Assembly (NCBI GenBank): GCA_021807105.1
Contig: JAKAPL010000017.1
Span: 1 to 60,171 of the forward strand
Reading direction: 5' to 3'
Length of the DNA stretch: 60,171 nucleotides
Origin: Myxococcales bacterium
GTDB taxonomy: Bacteria; Myxococcota; Myxococcia; Myxococcales; JAKAPL01
Every line of letters begins with the position of its first letter. Within the stretch, counting starts at the first letter, position 1. Shown piece after piece: positions 1-7,919 of this stretch. The translations under genes were made by a program, and so were the position numbers. Under the pieces are notes generated by a model. It saw only the letters and a list, made by a program, of their open reading frames with translations, was not told where the DNA came from and did no database searches.

Positions 1-574
1 TGCGCCCCCTGATCGGTCGTTTGTCGCCTCTCCTCGGGCGAATGAGCCGCCCCATGGATCGACCGCGCGCCCTCCTCGACCGATCCTCCCACCTCCGCCG
101 ATCTCCGTCCCCGACGACACCCCCGCGGTCGCCCCTCGAGACCCGCGGGTGTCCAGAACTTGAACGATCGTCCGTCCGTGCGCCGTCAAACCGGCAGTGA
201 TGGAGCGAAGGGAAGAGTCGTTCGGTGGTCGGGTCGACCTCATCGCGGGGGGGAGGCCGGCGGGACGCCGGCCTCTCCCAGGAGAAGGCCCTGGTGACGG
301 ACATCGGAGGGGCGAACGGGATGAGCGGACGGCCGGGTGGCCCGCGCGGCGGTGAGCGGCAGGGGAGAAGACGTTCGCCCCCACCGCTCCCCCGGGGATC
401 GCGCGGGTATCTTGGCGTCGTTGCTCGCGAATCCGGTTGTCCGTCTCCGCGCTCCGCGTTCCCGCGTTCCCGCGCGACGGCCCTCGTCCTCGGCAGGTCC
501 CCCTCCGAGGCGCCGGGGAAGCGTTCCATCCGCCGCTTCGTCGCACGAACGGCCGGCGAAGTCCGGGGAAAGGG
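1..574. other. Non-coding 5' stretch, no gene seen
   Basis: No reading frame here has a recognisable protein pattern on either strand. The only structure I see is a perfect 9-bp hairpin at 253-275 (GAGGCCGGC, 5-nt loop, GCCGGCCTC). It has no T-run after it and could be the terminator of a gene outside the window on the left. The rest looks like GC-rich intergenic DNA leading into the promoter of the TPR gene at 693. Confidence 0.4.
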
Positions 575-603
575 TGAAGGCCGCCGGGAGAGCCTGGTAT
601 AGT
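575..603 (+). promoter_or_regulatory. Extended -10 promoter for the TPR/transglutaminase gene
   Basis: TGGTATAGT at 595-603 is a good extended -10 element (TATAGT with TG one base upstream). A weak -35 (TGAAGG, 575-580) lies 17 bp upstream. The start codon at 693 would give a leader of about 80 nt. This is inference from consensus only. Confidence 0.45.
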
Positions 604-692
604 TCCGCGCCCGGCGGCTGTTCCAGTCGTTCACGGACGCCATGCCGGCCGCGAGCCGGCCGGGAAGACGCGCCGCCGATCGAAAGGCTCTT

Positions 693-3600
693 ATGATCCA
701 GCTCCCGCTCGCACTCGCCGTCCTGCTCGCCGTCAAGCCGGCCGACCCCTCGCAGGCGGCGGCGGAGCAGGCCTCCCCGCAGCTCGGACAGGCGTGGGCC
801 GACCTCTTCGTGAAGACGAACGCCCGCGAGGCCGCGAAGCTCGCCGACGCCGTCCTCGCGGGCGAGCCCGCGTCGCGGCAGGCGCTCGCGCTCTCCTACC
901 TCGCCCACTGGATGCTCGACGACGAGGCTCTCGCCAACCGACGCTTCCTCGACCTCGCCGTGCTCGGCGGTCCATCGGCCGGGGCCTTCCTCCTCGACGG
1001 TTGGGGGCGCCTGCACACCTCCGAGGAAGAAGGCCGCCGCGTCACCGCGATCGCCCGCCGGCTCCTGCCCGCGGCCGGTGCGCTGCGCGGACCCATCGCC
1101 GACCTCGGCTGCCGGACGGCCGAGATGGCGGGCGACATGGCGGCCGTGCGCGAGCTCGCCGCTCCGCTGGGCTGGATCACGCGCTGGCGGCTCATCGGCC
1201 CCTTCGAGAACGATCAGAACTCCGGCTATGACGTGGCCTATCCGCCCGAGCGCGGCGTCGATCTCTCCGCCCGCTACCCGGGCAAGCAGGCCGAGGTCTC
1301 CTGGCGGCTCGTGCTGGGCGCGGAGCCGGACGGGCGGATCTGCCTCGATTGCCTCCTCTACCCCTCGACCTGGGGCGTCGCCTACCTCGCGACGTGGGTC
1401 CGCTCCGATCGCGCCCGCGACGCCATCGTGCGGGCCGAGGCGGACGACCACCTCAAGGTCTGGGTCAACGGCCGGCAGGCCATCGCCGACGACACGGCCC
1501 GCGCGCTCGCGAGCGAGCAGCACGTCGCGGCGGTGCGGCTCCACGCCGGCTGGAACCAGCTCCTCGTCAAGGTCGCGCAGCGCTGGGGCGAGTGGACGCT
1601 CGGATTGCGGCTCACCGACGCGAACGGGGCCGCGCTGACCGGCCTCACGGTCTCGCCCGACGCGCACCGCTTCGCGCCGGCCGACGCCGACGAGCGGTGG
1701 CCGGCGGCGCCGAAGGACGCCTTCGACCAGGCGCTCGCGGCGGAACACGACCTCGCGGTCCCCGCAGCGTACCTCGCGGCCTGGCGCCTCTTCGACGAGG
1801 GCTACTACCGGCGCGCGCGGGCGGCCTTCGAGGCGCTCCACGCCGCGTCGCCGGGCGCCGCGGTCTACGAGCTGGGCGCGGCGGTCTCGGCGCTTGGCGA
1901 CGAGGACCGCGACCACGGCCTTTCGGGTCTCGCCGCCGCGTCGCGCCTGGACGCGACCTTCGCGCGGGCGCGGATCCAGCGGGCGCTGGTCTACCTCGAC
2001 ATGGGGCTGACCGAGCGGGCGGAAGAGCAGGCGCAGGCGGCCCTCGCGATCAACCCGAGCGATCCCCTCGCCCTCGACGTCCTCGCGCGGCTGCGCGCCG
2101 GGCGGCAATACTGGATCGCCGAGCAGAAGCTCCTCGACCGCGAGGAGGAGGCGCACCCGGGCCTCGCGGCCGTCTCCTCGCGGAAGGCCGAGGCGAAGGC
2201 GGCGCAGGGGCTGCCGCTCGTGGCGCTCGATCTCTGGCGTGACGCCCACGCCCGCGACGCCGCAGGCTGGGCCGCGACGGACGGCCTCGCGCGGCTCTAC
2301 GAGTCGCTCGGGCGACCGGACCGGGCCCGGGGCGTGCTGGAGGAGCGGCTGCTCCTGCGGCCCCAGTCCGTGAACCTGCGCCTCCAGCTCGCGCGGCTCG
2401 CCGCCGCCTACGGCCGGGATGCCGAGGCGCGGCGGCGGATTGCCGAGGTGGAGGAGCTCAATCCGCAGTCCGACGGACCCTACCGCGTGGCGGGGTACCT
2501 CGCGGAGCGCGCGGGGGAGCTGCCCGCCGCGATCGCCGCGTACGGCCAGGCGCTCGCCCGCGACCCCTCCGACGCGCGGCTGCGGGACCACGTCGAGATC
2601 CTTCGCCCGCCGGGCGGGGATGAGAAGCGCTACGAGGTCTCGCACGAGGAGATCCTCCGCCGCGCCGCCGCGGTGTGTCCCGAGGACTACCCGGGCGCCG
2701 ACGCGGTCGGGCTGCTCGACCAGGAGATCGTCCGGCTCAACGACGACGGCTCCGCCCGCCACTTTGTGCACCGCGCCTGGAAGATCTTCGACCAGGTCGG
2801 CGCGGATCGCCACCTGAACCAGTGGGTGGGCATGCCGGCGAACTTCAAGCTGCTCTACGCGGGGACGATCGACCCCGACGGGCTGGAGCGGGAGAGCAGC
2901 TCGCGCGACGGCGGCGAGCTCCACCTGCCCGCGCCGTCGCCCGGAGCGGTGGTGGAGGTCCGCTGGTCGTACGATCAGGCGCGGGACTCGGCGACGGCCG
3001 ACGACTTCTGGGAGGAGTTCTCCTTCGGCGGGGTGGACCCGGCCAAGGAGGTGGAGTGGGTGGTCCTGGTGCCGGCGGGCAAGACCCTGCACGTGGACAA
3101 GCGCGGGGCCGCGGTCACGGAGCGCGAGGAGAAGCTCGGGCCCATGGAGGCGAGGATCTTCGAGGCGAAGGACCTGCCGCGGATCGATCCGGAGCCGCTC
3201 ATGCCTCCCTGGGTCGACGTGCAGGACGTGGTCTTCGTCTCCACGCTTCCCACCTGGGACCGGGTCGCCACCTTCGTCCACGCGGTCGTGGACGACCAGG
3301 TGATCGAGGACGCCTCGGTGCGGGCCGAAGCGAAGCGGCTCACGGCGGGGAAGAGCGGACCGGAGGACGAGGTCGCGGCGCTCGCCGCCTTCGTCCAGAA
3401 GGAGATCCGTTACAACATGGCGGACACCAGCCTCTATAGCTGGAGGCCGCACCCGGCGCGGCGGGTGCTCGCCAGCCGCTACGGCGACTGCAAGGACAAG
3501 GCGACCCTCTTCGTCGCCCTCGCCCGCGAGGTCGGCCTGCGCGCGGAGTTCGCGGTCCTGAAGACCCGCAACGTCGGGGTCGTGACGCCCCGCGTCCCCG

Positions 3601-4451
3601 TCACCTGGTACAACCACGCCATCGCGTACCTGCCGGCGCAGAAGGGGATCGCGCGGCCCCGCTTCATCGACCTCACCGCCGACGACCTGGGCGATTCCAC
3701 GCTGCCGTACGCGGATCAGGCCGTCCAGGCGATGATCATCGACCCCGGCAAGCCCGGCTGGCGGTTCATGGAGACGCCGCTCTCCCCGCCCGCGGAGAAC
3801 TCCACGGTCACGCGGAGCGCGGTCACGCTCGCCGTGGACGGTTCCGCGCGGGCGCGCGTCTCGCTGACCGCGCGTGGGATCGCGGCCGGGGTCATCCGGC
3901 AGAGCTGGCGCGACCCGACGATTCGGCGGCGGGTGCTGGACGAATTGGCCGGCCGGTGGCTCTTCCAGGGGGGCGTGCCGCTTCGCGGATCGGGAGGCGT
4001 CCGCGGGCTCGACGACCCCGACGGTCCACTGACCCTGGATCTCGGAGTCGCGGCTTCGTCCGTCCTGCACCGCGAGGGCGACGCGCTCCTCTTCAAGGCT
4101 GGAGGGTTCCCGCAGACGCAGGCCTACACGCAGCTCGCGACCCGCACGCTGCCGCTGGAGTTGAACGCCGAAGCCGAGCAGGAGGTCGACTGGGAGTATC
4201 GACTTCCCCCGGGAGTGGGCGTCGCCCAGCTCCCGGCGGACGTTCACCTCGACAACCGCTTCTTCTCGTTCACCGCGACCTACCGGCAGGAGTCGGGCAA
4301 GGTCCTGCTCGACACCCTCTACCGGACCAAGGCGATCGAGGTCGCGGCGGCCGATTACCCGGAGCTGCGCTCCGCGTTCCTCGCGCTCGCTCGGGCCGCC
4401 GATCGGGAGATCGTGCTGCACGCCCCTCCCGCGAAGGCGCCCATGAGGTAG
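693..4451 (+). CDS. Secreted TPR protein with DUF3857 and transglutaminase-like domains
   Basis: This 1252-residue protein starts at ATG 693, which opens directly into a signal-peptide-like segment (MIQLPLALAVLLAV). An in-frame ATG at 642 would put a charged 17-residue extension ahead of it. The first half is a beta-rich domain followed by TPR-like helical repeats (for example ALAINPSDPLALDVL). The second half begins with a DUF3857-type beta domain from about residue 650. It ends with a transglutaminase-like fold carrying the full catalytic triad: Cys933 in YGDCKDKATL, His975 in WYNHAIAY and Asp993 in RFIDLTADD. The family is common in Myxococcota and Bacteroidetes and is thought to act in the periplasm or on the surface, but its substrate is unknown. 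Two paralogues lie at 32893 and 36577. The gene stands alone and faces tsaB convergently. Confidence 0.85.
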   Translation: MIQLPLALAVLLAVKPADPSQAAAEQASPQLGQAWADLFVKTNAREAAKLADAVLAGEPASRQALALSYLAHWMLDDEALANRRFLDLAVLGGPSAGAFLLDGWGRLHTSEEEGRRVTAIARRLLPAAGALRGPIADLGCRTAEMAGDMAAVRELAAPLGWITRWRLIGPFENDQNSGYDVAYPPERGVDLSARYPGKQAEVSWRLVLGAEPDGRICLDCLLYPSTWGVAYLATWVRSDRARDAIVRAEADDHLKVWVNGRQAIADDTARALASEQHVAAVRLHAGWNQLLVKVAQRWGEWTLGLRLTDANGAALTGLTVSPDAHRFAPADADERWPAAPKDAFDQALAAEHDLAVPAAYLAAWRLFDEGYYRRARAAFEALHAASPGAAVYELGAAVSALGDEDRDHGLSGLAAASRLDATFARARIQRALVYLDMGLTERAEEQAQAALAINPSDPLALDVLARLRAGRQYWIAEQKLLDREEEAHPGLAAVSSRKAEAKAAQGLPLVALDLWRDAHARDAAGWAATDGLARLYESLGRPDRARGVLEERLLLRPQSVNLRLQLARLAAAYGRDAEARRRIAEVEELNPQSDGPYRVAGYLAERAGELPAAIAAYGQALARDPSDARLRDHVEILRPPGGDEKRYEVSHEEILRRAAAVCPEDYPGADAVGLLDQEIVRLNDDGSARHFVHRAWKIFDQVGADRHLNQWVGMPANFKLLYAGTIDPDGLERESSSRDGGELHLPAPSPGAVVEVRWSYDQARDSATADDFWEEFSFGGVDPAKEVEWVVLVPAGKTLHVDKRGAAVTEREEKLGPMEARIFEAKDLPRIDPEPLMPPWVDVQDVVFVSTLPTWDRVATFVHAVVDDQVIEDASVRAEAKRLTAGKSGPEDEVAALAAFVQKEIRYNMADTSLYSWRPHPARRVLASRYGDCKDKATLFVALAREVGLRAEFAVLKTRNVGVVTPRVPVTWYNHAIAYLPAQKGIARPRFIDLTADDLGDSTLPYADQAVQAMIIDPGKPGWRFMETPLSPPAENSTVTRSAVTLAVDGSARARVSLTARGIAAGVIRQSWRDPTIRRRVLDELAGRWLFQGGVPLRGSGGVRGLDDPDGPLTLDLGVAASSVLHREGDALLFKAGGFPQTQAYTQLATRTLPLELNAEAEQEVDWEYRLPPGVGVAQLPADVHLDNRFFSFTATYRQESGKVLLDTLYRTKAIEVAAADYPELRSAFLALARAADREIVLHAPPAKAPMR

Positions 4452-4512
4452 TCCTCGCGGGGCTCGAGGCAGAGTGAAACGCGCACGACGACCGTGAGGG
4501 TAACCTGGCAAC

Positions 4513-4528
4513 CCCGGCGTCCCGCCGG
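4513..4528. terminator. Hairpin between convergent genes
   Basis: CCGGCG-TCC-CGCCGG is a perfect 6-bp stem in the 129-bp gap between the TPR gene and tsaB. It has no T-run, so a terminator role is only suggested by its position between convergent genes. Confidence 0.3.
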
Positions 4529-4570
4529 CACTGGGCGTCGGGGATTGGCGTGAAGCGCCCCCGCGAAAAA

Positions 4571-4585
4571 CACCAGCCTCCTAGG
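4571..4585. repeat. Family B repeat terminus (half copy)
   Basis: CACCAGCCTCCTAGG is the inner-to-outer end of the family B palindromic element that is complete at 42369 and 50678. Only one end is present. Its CTAG supplies the TAG stop codon of tsaB. Confidence 0.6.
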
Positions 4586-5318
4586 GGTCGCGCGGCGAGA
4601 GGCTCGGATGAGGCACGAACGTCCCCTCCGGATGCTTCGTCTCGGCCTCGGACAGGCGGACGTAGGAGGGCTCGATCGAGAAGAGGCTCGCGGGATGGAA
4701 CGCGGAGGGTGGGCCCGCGAGGAGGGCGATGGGGACGGCCGAGGGGCGCGGCGGCAGGTCGAAGCCCGCGGCGTCGCCGAGCGGCGCGGCGAGGGCGGCG
4801 CGATAGGCATGCAGCCCCTCGCCGAGAACCCGGGCGCGAAGGCCCGTCGCGGCCAGCCACCCCTCGATCGCGGAGGGCGGGAGCGCTACCTCTGGAACGA
4901 GCGGCTCGGCCGCCGGGCCGCGGAAGAGCCCCGCGTAGACCTCGCCGCGGCGGGCGTCGAGGAGCGGGCAGAAGACCACGTCCCCCGCCGCTGCCGCCGC
5001 GGCCCCCGCCGCGAGCGCGCGCAGGGACGAGACGCCGGCGAGCGGCAGCCGCCTCGCGTAGCAGAGCCCCTTGAGCGTCGCCAGGCCGACGCGCAGCCCG
5101 GTGAAGCTCCCGGGCCCGAGCCCCACGGCGCAGCCATCCAGGTCCGAGAGCGAGAGGCCCGCCCCGGCGAGCAGCCGGTCGATCGCGCCGGGCAGCGCCT
5201 CCCCGTGCCGTCCTCCGTCGTCCGGCGTCGCTTCGGCGAGGACCTTCGCGCCGTCGCCCCACTCCACGATCGCGAGCGACAGGGTGGCGGTGGAGGAATC
5301 GAGCGCGAGGGTGAGCAT
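4581..5318 (-). CDS. tsaB: tRNA threonylcarbamoyladenosine biosynthesis protein TsaB
   Basis: TsaB is the scaffold partner of TsaD in making the t6A modification of ANN-decoding tRNAs in the cytoplasm. The protein (245 aa) opens with the family signature MLTLALDSSTATLSLAI and continues with GLGPGSFTGLRVGLATLKGL, the ASKHA-fold loop typical of TsaB. I chose ATG 5318 because family members begin at this MLxLALDxS motif. An upstream ATG at 5378 overlaps the preceding lipoprotein stop by 4 nt (ATGA) and would add 20 residues, so translational coupling from there is possible. It is the last gene of a minus-strand run rseP-lipoprotein-tsaB. Its TAG stop lies inside a family B repeat terminus. The C-terminal tail after about residue 220 is unconserved-looking. 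Confidence 0.93.
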   Translation of the reverse strand: MLTLALDSSTATLSLAIVEWGDGAKVLAEATPDDGGRHGEALPGAIDRLLAGAGLSLSDLDGCAVGLGPGSFTGLRVGLATLKGLCYARRLPLAGVSSLRALAAGAAAAAAGDVVFCPLLDARRGEVYAGLFRGPAAEPLVPEVALPPSAIEGWLAATGLRARVLGEGLHAYRAALAAPLGDAAGFDLPPRPSAVPIALLAGPPSAFHPASLFSIEPSYVRLSEAETKHPEGTFVPHPSLSPRDP

Positions 5319-5374
5319 CCCGCGCCGGGGGATCTTGCCGTCCCCGGGGGCGACCTCCGGCGGCCGATCGGGTC

Positions 5375-6037
5375 TCATGGCCGCCCGCCCAGCGCGCGGC
5401 CCGCCGGTCCAGGCAGGCCATAAATCGCCGGTTGCGGGCGCGGGGGCGGCGCGGCGGACGGCCTCTGCGCCGGAGCCGGCGCCGCGGGTGGGGACGCTGC
5501 GACCACCGGGGGCGGGACGCTCGACGCCGGGGAGGGGGGTCGCCGCCCCAGCCCGAGGTAGCCCGCCTTGCGGTACCAGTCGGGGAGGGGCGTCGCCTCG
5601 GAGGAGGCGCCTTCCCAGCCGCCTCCGCTCCATTGCGGCGCTCCCGCCCCGGTCGCCCCGGCCGGCGCGGCGGGCGGGGTGGGGAAGGGCGCGTCGTGCG
5701 GGGCGGGGACGAACGGGGCGGGAGCGAGGGCCTTGGCGACCACGCCGGCGCTCTTGGCGTCCTCGTCCGTGGCCTGGCGCCGCGCGGCGAGGATCTCGCG
5801 GGCGAGCGCGTCGGCCTTGGCCCGGAGGGGATCGCCGGCCGGCACGAGCGCGAGGGCGGCGAGCACGTTGTCGAAGCGCGGGTCCCGGTACGTGAGGTCA
5901 TGGGTCTGGGCCGCGAACCGGGCGAACATCTCCACCGCGCGGCGGTACGCGACCTCGGCCGGGTCGGGCGGGGGCGGCTTACGGCAGGCGACGGACGAGA
6001 GGCCGAGCGCGAGGAGGGTGGCGGCGGCCCGTCTCAC
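5375..6037 (-). CDS. Putative lipoprotein, Pro/Ala-rich C-terminus
   Basis: This 220-residue protein starts at GTG 6037, overlapping the rseP stop by 4 nt (GTGA). It has a short signal sequence ending in a lipobox-like SSVAC. A helical segment follows (AYRRAVEMFARF ... LRAKADALAREIL), then a long Pro/Ala/Gly-rich tail from about residue 100. I do not recognise a family. The tight coupling on both sides (4-bp overlap with rseP, and with the alternative tsaB start) says it is co-transcribed with them. The tail could be a periplasm-spanning linker. Confidence 0.7.
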   Translation of the reverse strand: MRRAAATLLALGLSSVACRKPPPPDPAEVAYRRAVEMFARFAAQTHDLTYRDPRFDNVLAALALVPAGDPLRAKADALAREILAARRQATDEDAKSAGVVAKALAPAPFVPAPHDAPFPTPPAAPAGATGAGAPQWSGGGWEGASSEATPLPDWYRKAGYLGLGRRPPSPASSVPPPVVAASPPAAPAPAQRPSAAPPPRPQPAIYGLPGPAGRALGGRP

Positions 6038-7740
6038 GGGTACCAGCTCGGGCCCCGCTTCTGGACGAAGTCGTTCACGATGGCGAAGGCCATGAGGGCG
6101 ACCAGGAGGACGAAGCCGAAGGCTTGCGTTCGTTCGCGGGCCTTCATCGACAGCGGCTTTCGGCGCACGGCCTCGACGAGGGCGGTGACGACGTGGCCGC
6201 CGTCGAGCACCGGCATGGGGAAGAGGTTGAGGAGCCCGAGGTTGATGGAGACGAGCGTCATCATGAACAGGAAGGCGGCGAACCCCTGCTCTGCGGCCTG
6301 GCGGGCCACGTCGGCGATCATCAGCGGGCCGCCGAGGTTCTTGACGGAGATGCGCCCCTGGAACATCCGGAGGATGCCGAGGATCTCCTTGCGCGTGATC
6401 TCCGCGGTCGTCGCGATCGAATCGCGGGCGATCGACGCGAGGCTCGAAGGCCTTGCGACGAGCCGCGGCGCCGGGAAGACCCAGTCGCGGGGGAGCACGC
6501 GGTCGCTCGGGACGAGCGGCTCGCCGTCGTGGAGGAGCCCGACGCCGAGCGCCTCGATGCGGCCGCCGGTCACCGGCGACTCGCCGAGGTCGAGCGTCTT
6601 CGCCGCGAGCGGAACGATCCGCGGCGGCTGTCCCGGCGTCTGGACCGTCAGGGCGATCGGCCTCCTGCCGATCTTCTCCATCGCGGCGTCGAAGCCCCAC
6701 CAGGATTGGACGGCCCGACCGTCGAGCGCGACGAGGCGATCGCCGGCCCGGATGCCCGCCGCGGCGGCCGGCGAGCCGGGGATCACCCAGCGCACGTACC
6801 GGTCGTCCAGCTCGATCCCGGCGCCGGGGCCGAGGACCAGCCGCGCCTGGAACGCACGCGGGAGCCCCGGGCCGAGACCCGGGTAGCCGAGGGGCACGCC
6901 GCGCAGGACGGTGAGCGTGGCGGGCGCGCCGTCCTTGGCCGGGCGGGCGAGGAGGGCCTGCAGCGCGAGGCCGTCCTCGACCGGCTCGCCGTTCACGGCC
7001 GCGATCCGATCGAACGTCCGCAGGCCGGCCTTCGCGGCGGGCGTGTCCGGGCCCATGACGCCGATCGTCGCGGGCGGCGGGACCGCCCGGATGCCGATGA
7101 TCGCGCGGTGCGTGGTCTCGAGGTCGTCCTTCTCCTCGAACGGTCTCGGCGTCAGGCGGACCGTGAGCGCGGCCGCGCCCCGCCGGAGGGTGACCGTCAG
7201 GGGCACGCCCGCCTTGTCGCCGATCGCCTCGCGGATGTCGTCGAAGACCCGGATGGGCTTGCCGTCGATGGCGGTGACCGTGTCGCCGGCCGCGAGGCCC
7301 GCCGCGTCGGCGGGCGAGCCGGGCATGACCGCGCCGACGAACGGGGCGATCCCCTGCTGCGCCGTGGAGAGCGCCATCACGAAGAAGACGAGGACGGGCA
7401 GGATGAGGTTGTTCACGGGGCCCGCGAGCGCGATCAGGATCCGCTTCCAGGGCGCAGCTTCGAGGAAGCCGCGCCCGTGGTCTTCGGGCGCGAGCGGCTC
7501 GGCCGGGTTGTCGCCGGCCATCTTCACGTAGCCGCCGAGGGGCAGGAGCGAGAGACAGTACTCGGTCTCCCCCCGGCGGAAGGCGAGGAGCTTCGGACCG
7601 AAGCCGAAGGAGAAGCGGACGACCTTGACGCCGCACCACTTGGCGACGGCGAAGTGGCCCAGCTCGTGGAAGAGGACGAGCGGCCCGACGAGCAGCAGGA
7701 AGTAGAGGACGTAGGCGGACAGGCCGGCCATCGCGATCAT
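6034..7740 (-). CDS. rseP: RIP metalloprotease RseP (site-2 protease)
   Basis: RseP is an inner-membrane zinc protease that cuts anti-sigma factors and leftover signal peptides within the membrane. The zinc motif HELGH is at about residues 25-29 in the first membrane helix. The second active-site motif NLFPMPVLDGGH is at 505-516, and a last helix (FGFVLLVALMAFAIVNDF) ends the protein. At 568 aa it is longer than the usual ~450. I can read three PDZ-like GSPAxxAGL/D.I..ING segments (starting near residues 138, 232 and 345) rather than two. ATG 7740 is used; ATG 7731 is an alternative. It heads the rseP-lipoprotein-tsaB run. The usual upstream dxr/cdsA genes are not here; nifJ lies upstream instead. 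Confidence 0.95.
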   Translation of the reverse strand: MIAMAGLSAYVLYFLLLVGPLVLFHELGHFAVAKWCGVKVVRFSFGFGPKLLAFRRGETEYCLSLLPLGGYVKMAGDNPAEPLAPEDHGRGFLEAAPWKRILIALAGPVNNLILPVLVFFVMALSTAQQGIAPFVGAVMPGSPADAAGLAAGDTVTAIDGKPIRVFDDIREAIGDKAGVPLTVTLRRGAAALTVRLTPRPFEEKDDLETTHRAIIGIRAVPPPATIGVMGPDTPAAKAGLRTFDRIAAVNGEPVEDGLALQALLARPAKDGAPATLTVLRGVPLGYPGLGPGLPRAFQARLVLGPGAGIELDDRYVRWVIPGSPAAAAGIRAGDRLVALDGRAVQSWWGFDAAMEKIGRRPIALTVQTPGQPPRIVPLAAKTLDLGESPVTGGRIEALGVGLLHDGEPLVPSDRVLPRDWVFPAPRLVARPSSLASIARDSIATTAEITRKEILGILRMFQGRISVKNLGGPLMIADVARQAAEQGFAAFLFMMTLVSINLGLLNLFPMPVLDGGHVVTALVEAVRRKPLSMKARERTQAFGFVLLVALMAFAIVNDFVQKRGPSWYP

Positions 7741-7919
7741 TCTAGTGGCCTGCCTCGGGAAAGGCCATGTCGCGCCGGGCGGATCGAACGGCGCGCGTTC
7801 GGGCGGCGGATCGCCGCAGGCCGCCAGGAGGCGCTGGTGTCCAACGGGCGCCGTCGCGGGGACCCCAACGCCCCGGCCCGCGCTCTTGCCAGGGGAGCGG
7901 GGGCCCTGCTTCGTCTCTC

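Noticed and set aside
240-4511. Very long open frame (over 1400 codons) on the minus strand opposite the first TPR gene
   Set aside because: Arg/Pro/Gly/Leu-rich without any motif. It is the usual antisense shadow in GC-rich DNA; the plus-strand frame has clear domains and a catalytic triad.
4581-5633. Longer TsaB starting at 5633
   Set aside because: The extra residues run through the lipoprotein gene in another frame and lack TsaB similarity; family members start at the MLTLALDSS motif.
7829-7848. CAGGAGGCGCTGGTGTCC near the nifJ 3' end resembles a family B terminus
   Set aside because: It needs a 2-nt insertion to align and has no inner part or partner arm; chance similarity is plausible.
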